64,000 nt of DNA from Ponticoccus litoralis (GTDB lineage: Bacteria > Pseudomonadota > Alphaproteobacteria > Rhodobacterales > Rhodobacteraceae). The position numbers and the translations under genes were made by a program. The stretch is from contig NZ_JBDNCH010000002.1 of the NCBI RefSeq assembly GCF_039769985.1, positions 3,782,001 through 3,846,000 on the forward strand, given 5' to 3'. The notes under the pieces were generated by a model. It ran no database searches. It saw only the letters and a list, made by a program, of their open reading frames with translations, and had not been told where the DNA came from. Position 1 is the first letter of the stretch; each line of letters opens with the position of its first letter. Shown here piece by piece: positions 10,038 through 19,802 of this stretch.

Positions 10038-10220
10038 GGTCTTCCTCCCCCTGTCTCTCTTGGGCATGGACGGTCCCGTTCTATACAAGGGCACCCCCGC
10101 CTTGGCCACCCCCGACAAGGCGAAATGCCGCCCCGGGCCAAGGGATAATTGCGACATCTCTTGACGCGGATGGTACAGTCTGCCCAAGTCGCTGCCAGTC
10201 CCGCGCCAGACGGGACGGAC

Positions 10221-11261
10221 ATGCCAACAGGAAAGCCGTCCGTCATGCTGCCAAACGCTCAGCGCCAGATCGTCGAACTGGATACGGTCCCGGACAAGCC
10301 CGCGCGCTTCGTCTTTGTCCTGCTCAAGGACTTCACCCTGCTCTCTTTCGCAGCCGCCTTGGACTGCCTGAGGCTGGCCAACCGCATGTCGAACCGGCAG
10401 CTCTACGAATGGCGGCTGATTGGCGAGGGCGGCGAGACCGCCACCTGCTCCACCGGAACCGTCTTCAAGCTGGACGGCGATCTCGACGACATCCACCGCG
10501 ACGACACGGTGATCCTCTGCGGCGGCGCCGACGTCCAGAAGGCGACGACCAAGCGGCTGGTGTCCTGGCTGCGGCGCGAGGCGCGCAAGGGCGGAACGCT
10601 GGGCGGGCTCTGCACCGCCGCCTACTGCCTGGCCGAGGCCGGTCTTCTGGACGGCAAGCGCGCCACCATCCACTGGGAGAACCAGGACAGCTTTTCCGAG
10701 GAATTCGAAGAGGTAACCCTGACGCGCGCGGTCTTCACCATCGACGGCAAGCGCATGACCACGGCGGGCGGCACCTCGTCGATCGACCTCTTTTTGCAGA
10801 TCATCGCCAACGATCACGGCGAGGAACTGGCCAGCGCGGTGGCGGATCAGCAGATCTATTCCTCGATCCGCACCGATCAGGACACCCAGCGCCTGTCGGT
10901 GCCGACGCGCATCGGCGTGCGGCACCCCAAGCTGAGCCAGGTCATCCAGATGATGGAACAGAACATCGAAGAACCGATCAGCCCCGCCGTTCTGGCGCAG
11001 GACGTCGGCATGTCGACCCGCCAGCTGGAGCGGCTGTTCCGGCGCTACCTGAACCGCTCGCCCAAGCGCTATTACATGGAGCTGCGGCTGCAGAAGGCGC
11101 GCAACCTGCTGATGCAGACCGACATGAGCGTGATCAACGTGGCGCTGGCCTGCGGCTTTGCCTCACCCTCGCATTTCTCGAAATGCTACCGCGCCCATTA
11201 CCAGACCACCCCCTACCGCGAACGCGGGACGCACGCCTCGCCGCAACGCCTGTCGCTGTGA
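10221..11261 (+). CDS. GlxA-family AraC-type transcriptional regulator
   Basis: The product of about 346 residues has an N-terminal DJ-1/PfpI-like class I amidotransferase fold (FVFVLLKDFTLLSFAAALD and the nucleophile-elbow-like GGLCTAAYCLAEAGLL). It is followed by a C-terminal AraC double helix-turn-helix with LAQDVGMSTRQLERLFRRYL and VALACGFASPSHFSKCYR. Such regulators usually respond to small nitrogenous or quaternary-amine ligands, but the ligand here cannot be told. Start choice is uncertain between 10170, 10221 and 10248. It is divergent from the DAHP synthase gene. Confidence 0.82.
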   Translation: MPTGKPSVMLPNAQRQIVELDTVPDKPARFVFVLLKDFTLLSFAAALDCLRLANRMSNRQLYEWRLIGEGGETATCSTGTVFKLDGDLDDIHRDDTVILCGGADVQKATTKRLVSWLRREARKGGTLGGLCTAAYCLAEAGLLDGKRATIHWENQDSFSEEFEEVTLTRAVFTIDGKRMTTAGGTSSIDLFLQIIANDHGEELASAVADQQIYSSIRTDQDTQRLSVPTRIGVRHPKLSQVIQMMEQNIEEPISPAVLAQDVGMSTRQLERLFRRYLNRSPKRYYMELRLQKARNLLMQTDMSVINVALACGFASPSHFSKCYRAHYQTTPYRERGTHASPQRLSL

Positions 11262-11286
11262 TCGACAGGCCGTAACGCGGGTCGCG

Positions 11287-11315
11287 CGCGCCCGGGCCCT
11301 CAGCCCCCGGGCGCG
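11287..11315. terminator. Convergent hairpin overlapping the sugar dehydrogenase stop
   Basis: A 10-base stem CGCGCCCGGG/CCCGGGCGCG with a nine-base loop lies between the converging regulator and sugar dehydrogenase genes. The dehydrogenase TGA (11300-11302) is inside the loop. No T-run follows. Confidence 0.5.
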
Positions 11316-12418
11316 GCGGTTATGCGATAGAGCGCGCCATTGCCCTCGGACAGGAACCACAGGGCGCCGTCCGGGCCCTGCCGCACGTCGCGGACGCGGA
11401 GGGTGTCGTCGTTCTCCAGCCGTTCGACCTCGGCCAGGGGCTCGCCCGCCAGCCGCGAGATGTAGTTGTACTTCAGCGAGCCGATGAAGGCATTGCCCCG
11501 CCAGTCCCCGACCGACCCATCGTAGAAGGTCATCCCCGAGGGCGCGATGGAGGGGTCCCAGTAATGCACCGGCTGGGCCATGCCCTCGGCCTCGGTCCCT
11601 TCGCCGATCGGGGTGCCGTCGTAGTTCTTGCCGTAGGAAATCACCGGCCAGCCGTAGTTGGTGCCGGGCTCGATGCGGTTGACCTCGTCGCCGCCCTGCG
11701 CGCCGTGCTCGACGGCCCAGAGATCGCCGTTCAGATCCAGCGCCGCGCCCTGCGGGTTGCGGTGGCCGTAGGACCAGATCTCGGCCAGCGCGCCGTCCTG
11801 ACCGGCGAAGGGGTTGCCCTCGGGCGTCGCGCCCTCCGGCGTGATCCGCAGCACCGAGCCGTTGTGCATCGACAGGTCCTGCGCAAGATCACCCTCGCCC
11901 CGGTCGCCGATGGTGACGAAAAGCGCGCCGTCCGGGGCCTCGACCAGACGCGAGCCGAAGTGGTAGCCGCCGCCGCTGCCGCGCGCGATCTCGAAGATGG
12001 TCTCGCCATCCTGCAGCCGCGTCCCGTCCTCGGACAGCCGCGCGCGGTAGACCGCCGTGCCGGAACCGCGAAAGCCCTGCCGCTTCGAATAGGTCATGTA
12101 CAACAGGCGGTCCTCGGCGAAATCCCGGGGCACCAGCAGATCGAGCAGACCGCCCTGCGCCTCGTCGCGCACCTTCGGCAGGCCGCCGATCTCCTGCCGT
12201 TCGCCGTCGCGCACCGCCAGCAGGCGGCCATCCTTCTCGGTCACCAGGACGGTGCCGTCGGGCAGGAAGCCGAAGGCCCGGGGCATCTCGAGCCCCTCGA
12301 CGACGGGCTCGGCGGTCATGGCCCCGGCCTCTGTCTTCAGCGGGCCCGCAGTGGTCCCGGTGGCGAGGCCCGCCCCGAGGACGGTGCACAACAAGGCGGC
12401 GAGCGATTTGTTCGGCAT
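11300..12418 (-). CDS. Periplasmic PQQ-dependent sugar dehydrogenase (YliI/aldose dehydrogenase type)
   Basis: The 372-residue protein starts with a Sec signal peptide (SLAALLCTVLGAGLATGTTAG), so it should act in the periplasm. The rest fits the six-bladed soluble PQQ glucose/sorbosone dehydrogenase fold: LEMPRAFGFLPDG, GDRGEGDLAQD, SYGHRNPQG, GPDGALWFLSEGNGALYRI. In E. coli YliI, aldose sugars are oxidised with PQQ; substrate and electron acceptor here are not determinable. It is a single gene, divergent from the branched-chain amino-acid transporter cluster, with no PQQ biosynthesis gene in the window. Confidence 0.82.
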   Translation of the reverse strand: MPNKSLAALLCTVLGAGLATGTTAGPLKTEAGAMTAEPVVEGLEMPRAFGFLPDGTVLVTEKDGRLLAVRDGERQEIGGLPKVRDEAQGGLLDLLVPRDFAEDRLLYMTYSKRQGFRGSGTAVYRARLSEDGTRLQDGETIFEIARGSGGGYHFGSRLVEAPDGALFVTIGDRGEGDLAQDLSMHNGSVLRITPEGATPEGNPFAGQDGALAEIWSYGHRNPQGAALDLNGDLWAVEHGAQGGDEVNRIEPGTNYGWPVISYGKNYDGTPIGEGTEAEGMAQPVHYWDPSIAPSGMTFYDGSVGDWRGNAFIGSLKYNYISRLAGEPLAEVERLENDDTLRVRDVRQGPDGALWFLSEGNGALYRITAAPGG

Positions 12419-12588
12419 GGGCTTGTCTCCTTTGGTCCTTCACATGGGGGCGCCTGCGGGACAGGCAAGCACCCGGGGCGCACATTCCGCTGGGTCGCCC
12501 TTGCTCAGAACTCTTTTCTTTTTGAAACTCCCCGCATAGGCTTTTGCCCAGGACGATAAGATCCGAATACCAACACGGGAGACTTTCC

Positions 12589-13771
12589 ATGAAGAAGCTG
12601 CTTCTGGCCACGACCGCCGCCGCGCTGACCGCGGGTGCCGCATCCGCCGAGGACGTCAAGATCGGCATTATCCTCGGCTTCACCGGCCCGCTTGAATCGA
12701 TCACGCCGATGATGGCCGATTCGGCGGAACTGGCCCTGAAGGAAATCAACGACTCCGGCAACTTCCTCGACGGCGTGACGCTGGTCCCCGAGCGTGCGGA
12801 TTCGACCTGCATCGACTCCGGTGCGGCAACTGCCGCCGCCGAACGCCTCGTCTCCGAGGGCATCGTGGCGATCATGGGCGCCGATTGCTCTGGCGTGACC
12901 GGCGCGGTGCTGTCGAACGTCGCCGTGCCGAACGGCATCCCGATGGTTTCGCCCTCCGCCACCTCTCCGGCGCTGTCGACCGCCGAGGACAACGGCCTGT
13001 TCTTCCGCACCTCGCCCTCCGACGCCCGTCAGGGCCAGGTGATCGCCGAGATCCTGAACGAGAAGGGCATCAAGGAAGTCGCCGTCACCTATACCAACAA
13101 CGACTACGGCAAGGGTCTGGCCGATGCCTTCGCCCAGAGCTTCGGCGAGATGGGCGGTTCCGTGACCATGTCCGCGCCGCATGACGACGGCAAGGCGGAC
13201 TACTCGGCCGAGGTCGGCGCGCTGGCCTCTGCCGGGGGCGAGGCACTGGCGGTGTTCGGCTATACCGACCAGGGCGGCAAGGGCATGATCCGAGGCCTCC
13301 TACGACACCGGCGCCTTCGACACCTTCATCCTGGGCGACGGCATGTATGGCGACACCCTGTTCTCGGAACAGGCCGAGGCGCTGACCGGCTCGATCGGCA
13401 CCGCGCCCTGGGCGCAGGGCGCGGGTGCGGATGCCTTCGACACGGTGGCGGGCGACGCAGGCGTCGACTCCTCGTCCTCCTACACGCGGGAATCCTACGA
13501 CGCCGCGGCGCTGATGGCGCTGGCGATGATGAAGGGCGGCGCAGCGACGGCAGAGGCCGTGGCGGCGAACCTCCTCGACGTGGCCAACGCGCCGGGCGAA
13601 GAGATCCTTCCGGGCGAACTGGGCAAGGCCCTGCAGATCCTCGCCGAGGGTGGCGACATCGACTATGTCGGCGCATCGGGCGTGGAGCTGATCGGCCCCG
13701 GCGAGGCGGCGGGCTCCTACCGCCACTACACCGTCACCGACGGTGCCTCGGAAACCGTGGAATTCAAGTAA
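12589..13771 (+). CDS. Branched-chain amino-acid ABC transporter substrate-binding protein (one frameshift)
   Basis: A signal peptide (MKKLLLATTAAALTAGAASA) precedes a LivJ/LivK-like periplasmic binding fold (VKIGIILGFTGPLE, GVTGAVLSNVAVPNGIPMVSPSATSP). A single extra A at 13293 shifts the frame after GGKGMIR; the protein continues with SYDTGAFDTFILGDGMYG to VEFK. Removing it leaves 393 residues, normal for the family. Start ATG 12589 follows a purine-rich CACGGGAGA. It is first in a cluster with livG, livF, livH and livM, and a hairpin after its stop probably lowers expression of the downstream genes. Ligand specificity beyond a hydrophobic or aliphatic amide-type ligand cannot be told. Confidence 0.88.
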
Positions 13772-13784
13772 TCCACATGATGAC

Positions 13785-13816
13785 GAAACAGCCCGACCCA
13801 TGGTTCGGGCTGTTTC
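13785..13816 (+). terminator. Hairpin between binding protein gene and livG
   Basis: A perfect 12-base stem GAAACAGCCCGA/TCGGGCTGTTTC with an eight-base loop lies 14 bases after the binding-protein stop. There is no long T-run, so it more likely acts as a partial terminator or mRNA stabiliser that keeps binding-protein transcripts in excess over the transporter genes. Confidence 0.6.
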
Positions 13817-13868
13817 AGCATTCTGACGGGCGCTGTCCTGCGCGATGCGCGCCCGGGAGGGACATTTC

Positions 13869-14649
13869 TTGATCCGAGTGGATAACCTGCACCGTCATTT
13901 CGGTGCGTTCCGGGCCGTCGACGGCGCCAGCATCGAGATCGCCAAGGGGTCGATCACCGGTCTGGTGGGCCCCAACGGCGCCGGCAAGACGACACTTTTC
14001 AACGTGATCGCCGGGGCGCTGCCGCCGACCTCGGGCACCGTGCTCATGGACGGCGAGGACATCACCGGCCTGCCGCCGCACGAGTTGTTCCACAAGGGGC
14101 TCTTGCGGACCTTCCAGATCGCGCATGAGTTTTCCTCGATGACCTGCCGCGAGAACCTGATGATGGTGCCAGGCGGACAGTCGGGCGAGACGCTGTGGAA
14201 CACCTGGTTCGGGCGCCGCCGCATCGCCGAGGAAGAGCGCGCGCTGCGCGCCAAGGCCGACGAGGTGCTGGACTTCCTGACCATCTCGCATCTGGCCGAC
14301 CACCCGGCCGGTGCCATTTCGGGCGGACAGAAGAAGCTGCTGGAGCTCGGGCGGACAATGATGGTCGACGCCAAGATCGTCTTCCTCGACGAGGTCGGCG
14401 CGGGGGTGAACCGGACTCTGCTGAACACCATCGCCGACACCATCGTGCGGCTGAACGAGGAGCGGAACTACACCTTCTGCGTGATCGAGCACGACATGGA
14501 TTTCATCGAGCCGCATCTGCGACCCGGTCATCGTCATGGCCGAGGGCAAGAAGCTGGCCGAGGGCACGCTGGACGAGATCAAGGCCAACGAACAGGTGAT
14601 CGAGGCCTATCTGGGCACCGGGCTGAAGAACAAGGAGCAGGTCGGATGA
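13869..14649 (+). CDS. livG: Branched-chain amino-acid ABC transporter ATPase LivG (one frameshift)
   Basis: This is a cytoplasmic ATPase with Walker A GPNGAGKTT, signature SGGQKKLLELGR, Walker B KIVFLDE and switch IEHDMDF. TTG 13869 is taken as start because GGGAGG lies eight bases upstream and family members begin with IRV(D/E)NL at this point; an ATG at 13845 has no such site. The frame breaks near 14515-14521 (one extra or two missing bases) just before DPVIVMAEGKKLAEGT. The corrected length is about 259 residues. Its TGA overlaps the ATG of a spacer ORF (ATGA at 14646). Confidence 0.88.
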
Positions 14650-14840
14650 GCGAGGCGGCTGGACAGCGAGACTTTGCGCCGCAAAGTCTTGCCGGCGGGA
14701 AAGCTCTGCGGCGCAGAGCTTTCGGGCGCGCGGCGGTCGGCGTTGTGCCGGGTGGGACGGTTGACGGGGGCTCTGCCCCCCGGCCTTCGGCCTCCCCCCG
14801 CGGTATTTTCAGGACCGAAGAAGCGGGGGCGCGCGGATGA
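14646..14840 (+). CDS. 64-codon spacer ORF linking livG and livF
   Basis: This ORF begins at an ATGA overlap with the livG stop and ends with a TGA that overlaps the livF ATG in a second ATGA (14837-14840). Most of it lies inside hairpin repeats and a dispersed repeat element, so the encoded peptide (MSEAAGQRDFAPQ...) is probably not functional itself. It may be a read-through leader that keeps ribosomes coupled from livG to livF after a repeat entered the junction. I recognise no homologue. Its coding status is an inference from the two exact overlaps. Confidence 0.4.
   Translation: MSEAAGQRDFAPQSLAGGKALRRRAFGRAAVGVVPGGTVDGGSAPRPSASPRGIFRTEEAGARG
14670..14723. repeat. Twin-hairpin repeat (copy 1)
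   Basis: Two adjacent palindromes are seen: GACTTTGCG/CGCAAAGTC around one base (14670-14688) and GAAAGCTCTGC/GCAGAGCTTTC around three bases (14699-14723). Similar two-hairpin modules occur at 33275-33320 and 56696-56745. Confidence 0.7.
14756..14830. repeat. Dispersed GC-rich repeat with GGTATTT...GAAGC tail (copy 1)
   Basis: The element runs GGGGGCTCTGCCCCCCGGCC, a TTCGG-type palindrome, then CGGTATTTTCAGGACCGAAG and AAGCGG. The same order recurs at 53655-53735, and the tail alone at 37190-37222. It resembles extragenic repeats that I recall as common in Rhodobacterales, but I cannot name a family. Confidence 0.6.
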
Positions 14841-15670
14841 CGGGCAGCGGAAACCCCTATCAAGACGACCGCGGCAACCACGATGCCTCGATCACCCGGC
14901 GCGGCGGCGAGGGCACGGTCGATCCGACCCGGCGCTCCGGTCCGATCAAGGACGCGCCCGGCGGCCCCTTCCTGATCGGCGACCGCATGACCGGCGGCTA
15001 CGGCAGGGGGCCGGACATCCTGCACGACTGCACGATCGCCGTGGACAAGGGCGAGATCGCGGTGATCGTCGGCCCCAATGGCGCCGGCAAGTCGACGGCG
15101 ATGAAGGCGGTCTTCGGGATGCTGGACCTGCGCTCGGGCGCGGTGCGGCTGGACGGTCACGACATCAGCGCGCTGACGCCCCAGGACCGGGTGGCACAGG
15201 GCATGGGCTTCGTGCCGCAGACCTCGAACATCTTCACCTCGATGACGGTCGAGGAAAACCTCGAGATGGGCGCCTTCATCCGCACCGACGATTTCAGCAA
15301 GACCATGCAGCAGGTCTACGAGCTGTTCCCGATCCTGCACGAGAAGCGGCGCCAGCCCGCCGGCGAGCTGTCGGGCGGCCAGCGTCAGCAGGTTGCCGTG
15401 GGCCGCGCGCTGATGACCCAGCCCAAGGTGCTGATGCTGGACGAGCCGACTGCGGGTGTGTCGCCCATCGTGATGGACGAGCTTTTCGACCGGATCATCG
15501 AGGTGGCGCGGACCGGCATCTCGATCCTGATGGTCGAGCAGAACGCCCGGCAGGCGCTGGAGATCGCCGACAAGGGCTATGTGCTGGTGCAGGGCCGCAA
15601 TGCCTTCACCGGGACCGGCAAGGAGCTTCTGGCCGATCCGGAAGTCCGCAAGTCCTTCCTCGGGGGCTGA
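14837..15670 (+). CDS. livF: Branched-chain amino-acid ABC transporter ATPase LivF
   Basis: The 277-residue ATPase has Walker A GPNGAGKST, signature LSGGQRQQVAVGRAL, Walker B VLMLDEPTAG and switch MVEQNAR. It pairs with LivG on the LivHM permease. About 45 extra N-terminal residues (charged, with DPTRRSGP) precede the usual start of the LivF domain near GGYGRGPDIL; I recall similar extensions in related bacteria, role unknown. The ATG overlaps the stop of the spacer ORF and no strong Shine-Dalgarno is seen, consistent with translational coupling. The frame is intact. Confidence 0.9.
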   Translation: MTGSGNPYQDDRGNHDASITRRGGEGTVDPTRRSGPIKDAPGGPFLIGDRMTGGYGRGPDILHDCTIAVDKGEIAVIVGPNGAGKSTAMKAVFGMLDLRSGAVRLDGHDISALTPQDRVAQGMGFVPQTSNIFTSMTVEENLEMGAFIRTDDFSKTMQQVYELFPILHEKRRQPAGELSGGQRQQVAVGRALMTQPKVLMLDEPTAGVSPIVMDELFDRIIEVARTGISILMVEQNARQALEIADKGYVLVQGRNAFTGTGKELLADPEVRKSFLGG

Positions 15671-15823
15671 GGGATGCGCATGCGGCGCCCGCTTCTGCCC
15701 GGACGGGCCCAAGGCGGCCCGGCTTTCACCGCGGTTCCGAGGGGGCGATGCTGACCCGGGCACCCGATGGCGCGGCTGGCGCGGGGCCAGTCGAGGGGAC
15801 AGGACGATGCGAGGAGACGTCAC

Positions 15824-16207
15824 ATGAGAAACCGATGCGCTGCCCTTCTGGTTCTGACGGCAAGTGCCGCGAGTGCCCAGGTGATCGAGCAGCAAGGGGC
15901 CTCGACCATGGTCTGCGACTATACCTCGGAGTGTTTCGAGGAAGAGCCCTGCACCTTCGCGCAGTTCGGGCATGACCTCGAGATTCCGCGCACCATGCCG
16001 GGAGAGGCGGTGCTGCACCTTGGCACCGGGGATGCGCCGGGCGCGGCGCAGATCGTCAACGACGTGCTGGTGGTCAGCGCCAGCGACGCCAATGCCAGCT
16101 ACATGATGTCGAATGCCGACAATGGCTATGCCAAGCTGAGCGTGCATTTCGCAAAGGACCTTTCGGTCGTGACCTATCACGGCACGTGCAAGATAACCGC
16201 AGAATGA
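15824..16207 (+). CDS. Small periplasmic protein of unknown function inside the liv cluster
   Basis: The 127-residue product starts with a signal peptide (MRNRCAALLVLTASAASA) and then has six cysteines or fewer, including VCDYTSECFEEEPC near residue 35 and HGTCKI near the end, suggesting disulfides. I recognise no domain. GAGGAGA at 15811-15817 supports ATG 15824 over an upstream ATG at 15767. It sits between livF and livH on the same strand, 37 bases before livH, so it is probably co-transcribed with the transporter. A role in ligand handling is only a guess from position. Confidence 0.6.
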   Translation: MRNRCAALLVLTASAASAQVIEQQGASTMVCDYTSECFEEEPCTFAQFGHDLEIPRTMPGEAVLHLGTGDAPGAAQIVNDVLVVSASDANASYMMSNADNGYAKLSVHFAKDLSVVTYHGTCKITAE

Positions 16208-16244
16208 AGAACCCGGGGCAGACCCGGGCGGGGATGGGATTAAA

Positions 16245-17256
16245 ATGGACCTGCTGAACGCCATCGTGGCGCTTTCGAATTTCGTGCTGGTGCCTGCGAT
16301 CGCCTATGGCTCGCAACTGGCCCTGGGCGCGCTGGGGGTGACGCTGATCTACGGCATCCTGCGGTTCTCGAACTTCGCGCACGGCGATACCATGGCCTTC
16401 GGGACCATGTCGGTGATCCTGGTGACCTGGTGGTTCCAGTCGATGGGGATCAACCTTGGCCCCCTGCCCACGGCGCTGCTGGCCATCCCCTTCGGGATCG
16501 CCGCCACCGCCGCGCTGGTGCTGATCACCGACCGCACGGTCTATCGCTTCTACCGGGCGCAGAAGGCCAAGCCGGTGGTCTTCGTGATCGTCTCGATCGG
16601 GGTGATGTTCATCTACAACGGCCTCACCCGCTTCGTTCTGGGCGCCGACGACCAGTATTTTGCCGATGGCGAGCGCTTCATCATCAATGCCCGCGAGTTC
16701 AAGGAAAGCACCGGCCTGGCTGAGGGGCTGGCGATCAAGACCACGCAGGGCATCACCGTCGTCACCGCGATCATCGTCGTCGCCCTGCTGTTCTGGTTCC
16801 TCAACAAGACCCGCACCGGCAAGTCCATGCGCGCCTATTCCGACAACGAGGATCTGGCGCTCTTGTCCGGCATCAACCCCGAGCGCGTCGTGCAGGTGAC
16901 CTCGGCTGATCGTCGCGGCGCTGATCACCGTCGCCGGGGTGCTGTACGGCCTCGACAAGAGCTACAAGCCCTTCACCTACTTCCAGCTTCTGCTGCCGAT
17001 CTTCGCCTCGGCCATCGTCGGCGGCCTGGGCAGCCCGCTGGGCGCCATCGCCGGCGGCTTTGTCATCGCCTTTTCCGAGGTCGCCGTGACCTATGCCTGG
17101 AAGAAGGTGCTGGGCTACGCGCTGCCCGAAAGCCTCGCGCCCGACAGCCTGCTGCAGCTGATGGCGACAGAGTACAAGTTCGCCGTCAGCTTCGTGATCC
17201 TCGTCGTGGTGCTGCTGTTCAAGCCCACCGGCCTCTTCAAGGGGAAATCCGTATGA
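16245..17256 (+). CDS. livH: Branched-chain amino-acid ABC transporter permease LivH (one frameshift)
   Basis: This is an inner-membrane permease with about eight hydrophobic helices, beginning MDLLNAIVALSNFVLVPAIA and containing LGVTLIYGILRFSNFAHGD, typical of LivH. An extra C at about 16903 shifts the frame after RVVQVT. The protein continues LIVAALITVAGVLYGLD and ends FKPTGLFKGKSV. The corrected length is 336 residues. Its stop overlaps the livM start (ATGA at 17253). Without correction, the first frame runs on through livM and gives a false 878-residue ORF. Confidence 0.88.
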
Positions 17257-18546
17257 ACCCGACCGTCCGTACATTCACCCTCTTCGGCTTCGTGGCGCTG
17301 CTGATCGTCGGCACGGGGATCCTTCAGGGCTGGGACCTGGCGCTGGTGATCCTCAACATGGGGCTGGTCAGCGCGATCATGTCGCTGGGCGTGAACCTGC
17401 AATGGGGCATCGCCGGGCTGTTCAACGTGGGCGTCATGGGCTTCGTGGCCCTGGGCGGCCTCGCCGTCGTCCTGACCTCTGTCGCCCCGGTGCCCGACGC
17501 ATGGTCGGCGGGCGGGCTGCGCGCCATCGGGGCGCTGGTTCTGGGCGCGGCGGTGATGACCGCGACCGTGATGGCCTGGAAACGCACCCACAACAAATGG
17601 CTGGTCATTGCCATCCTGATCGTCGGCTTCGTGCTCTACCGCATGGTACGCGACCCCGCTGTCGATGCCATCGAGGCGGTCGACCCGGCGGGCACCGGCT
17701 TTCTCGGCGGTCTCGGCCTGCCGGTGGTCTTCTCGTGGTTCGTCGGCGGCCTGCTGGCGGCGGGCGCGGCCTGGATCATCGGCAAGACGGCGCTGGGACT
17801 GCGTTCCGACTATCTTGCAATCGCGACGCTGGGCATCTCTGAAATCATCATCGCCATCCTGAAGAACGAGGAATGGCTGAGCCGCGGCGTCAAGAACGTC
17901 AACGGCCTGCCCCGCCCGGTCCCGCGCGAGATCGACCTGCAGAACGATCCCGGTTTCATCGAAAAGGCCGCCAGCTTCGGGCTTGATCCGGTCTCGGCCT
18001 CGACGCTTTATGTCAAGATCAGCTACGGGCTGATGTTCGCCGCGGTGCTGATCGTGCTCCTCGGTGCTGGCGCAACTGGCGCTCAACAGTCCCCGGGGCC
18101 GGATGATGCGGGCGATCCGCGACAACGAGGTCTCGGCCCGCGCCATGGGCAAGGACGTGACCTTCCGCCACCTGCAGGTCTTCGTGCTGGGCTCGGCGAT
18201 CTGCGGCATCGCGGGCGCCATGATGACGACGCTGGACGGCCTCCTGATCCCCACCTCCTACCAGCCGCTGCGCTATACCTTCCTGATCTGGGTCATGGTG
18301 ATCGTCGGCGGTTCTGGCAACAACCTCGGCGCGGTGCTGGGCGGTTTCCTGATCTGGTTCCTCTGGGTGCAGGTCGAGGTGCTGGGCCCCAGCTTCATGA
18401 CCGCGCTGACGCAGCCCCTGCCCGACGGCTCGTTCCTCAAGGAGCATCTGCGCGACAGCGTCCAGCACATGCGGCTTCTGACCATGGGGGTGATCCTGCT
18501 GGTTGTGCTGCGCTTCAGCCCGCGCGGCCTGCTGCCGGAACGCTGA
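17253..18546 (+). CDS. livM: Branched-chain amino-acid ABC transporter permease LivM (one frameshift)
   Basis: The second permease subunit has about ten hydrophobic helices. The LivM-type signature SLGVNLQWGIAGLFNVGVMG appears near residue 50, and the conserved loop NSPRGRMMRAIRDNEVSARAMGKD comes after a frame break at about 18062 (one extra C). The corrected length is 430 residues, longer than E. coli LivM but normal for this clade, I believe. It ends LRFSPRGLLPER and is the last gene of the transporter cluster. Confidence 0.87.
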
Positions 18547-19080
18547 CACAGCGGGCCTGGAACCGCATATCGGATCCGGGCCGCGCCGCGCCCTCGTGCC
18601 GGGAACACAGAACCGCAGACATGCCCGGCCGGGCGTGCCTGCCGTCCGCTTTTGCAGAGAAGGCCCAGAGGCCGGACAGGGCATTTTTCCGGGGCAGTGC
18701 TTCGCGCGGGGGCATCTGTGCCCCCGACCCCATGGGCGCCCGTCCGCTGCCCGCCACCCCCGCCCGACACGCTTCGTTCCGGAGCCATCCCTCGCCTGCG
18801 GCCCGACAGCCGCAGACGCCGCAGCGGGTCAGGCGGAATTGCCGAGGGGCCCCGGAACGGGGAGACGGCCATTCCGCTTGATGCGCGAAGGCGGCTACGG
18901 CAGGCCGGGCAAAGGGGAGGGATGGCACAGGACCGAAGGGCTTCGTTCTGGTGAATTCGGAAGCCGGGCGCGCGTTCGGCCCGCGCCAGCGCCGGACCGG
19001 ACATGTCACGCCGCCGCGCACGTCAAAAGAGCGTGCGGAAGCACTCCTTTGGATCACGCCCCCTCAGGGGGCATGCGCCG
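18547..19080. other. Intergenic stretch, no recognisable gene
   Basis: This 534-base GC-rich gap lies between convergent livM and a membrane protein gene. It holds a hairpin GGGGGCA/TGCCCCC at about 18713-18730 and the terminator-like hairpin at 19058. Open frames are present in all phases, but none shows a domain, signal or ribosome site that I would support. Confidence 0.5.
19058..19072 (-). terminator. Hairpin after the 19081-19602 membrane protein gene
   Basis: A GCCCCC/GGGGGC stem with loop TCA lies just beyond the TGA of the minus-strand gene. The stem is short and there is no T-run, so it is a weak call. Confidence 0.4.
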
Positions 19081-19602
19081 TCAAAGCACATGCGCCGACA
19101 GGTTTTGGTACATCCCCCAGAGCGCGGTCACGAAGATGGACATCATCCCGATGACCTGCGTCAGCATCCGGTGGATCCGCAGCCGCCGCCAAAGTGCCGC
19201 ACCCTCGCCTTCGCCGTCCCGGATGCGCCGCGCCGAGACGATGCTCAAGAGGCCCACGAAGGTCATCGGGAAGGCCAGCAGGAACAGCGCCTGCGCCAGC
19301 TCGATCCGGTACCAGAACCCCAGCAGACCAAGCCCCACGAGGATGGCCGGCACGATGGCCGCCAGCCAGAGGCCGGATTCCTCGACGATGAACAGCACCC
19401 GGTTGCAGTTGATCCGCGCGAGGTCTTCCAGATCGCGCGCCGCCTGACCGCCCGACCGTCGCGCGCGGGCGACCATGTCGAAGGGCACGCCCAGCACCCA
19501 GTGGCTGGTCGAGGACCAGAAGACCGCCAGCAAGATCCAGAACCACAGGTTCGAGAAGGATCGCATGTCGATCACTTCGAATACGGTGCTGTACCAATCC
19601 AC
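19081..19602 (-). CDS. Conserved inner-membrane protein (SufBCD-component-like annotation)
   Basis: The 173-residue protein starts MDWYSTVFEVIDMRSFSNLW and has four hydrophobic helices (about 18-38, 75-95, 100-120 and 148-165), with a charged arginine-rich loop RRIRDGEGEG. I recall Rhodobacteraceae proteins of this kind being labelled component of SufBCD complex, but nothing in the sequence shows an Fe-S role and no suf genes are nearby. Function is unknown. It is a single gene, convergent with livM. Confidence 0.65.
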   Translation of the reverse strand: MDWYSTVFEVIDMRSFSNLWFWILLAVFWSSTSHWVLGVPFDMVARARRSGGQAARDLEDLARINCNRVLFIVEESGLWLAAIVPAILVGLGLLGFWYRIELAQALFLLAFPMTFVGLLSIVSARRIRDGEGEGAALWRRLRIHRMLTQVIGMMSIFVTALWGMYQNLSAHVL

Positions 19603-19802
19603 GTGCCCGGGCCCCTGTTATTTTCCCGATTTCTAGCCTGCACTTGCCCGATTGCATAGGGGCCACGCGCCCGCGCCTCCCGACCCTGGTCAAACCCGCC
19701 ATCAGGTCGCTTGATTTTGGCACCGAACCGCGCGTCCGGGCCTGGACCGGGTGTCGAGCCGTTTCAGGACCGGCGGCACAACCAAACCCGAAGGAGACCG
19801 CA

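Noticed and set aside
16245..18881. An 878-residue apparent livH-livM fusion
   Set aside because: It arises because the frames left by the livH and livM breaks happen to join; each gene has its own start, stop and ATGA overlap.
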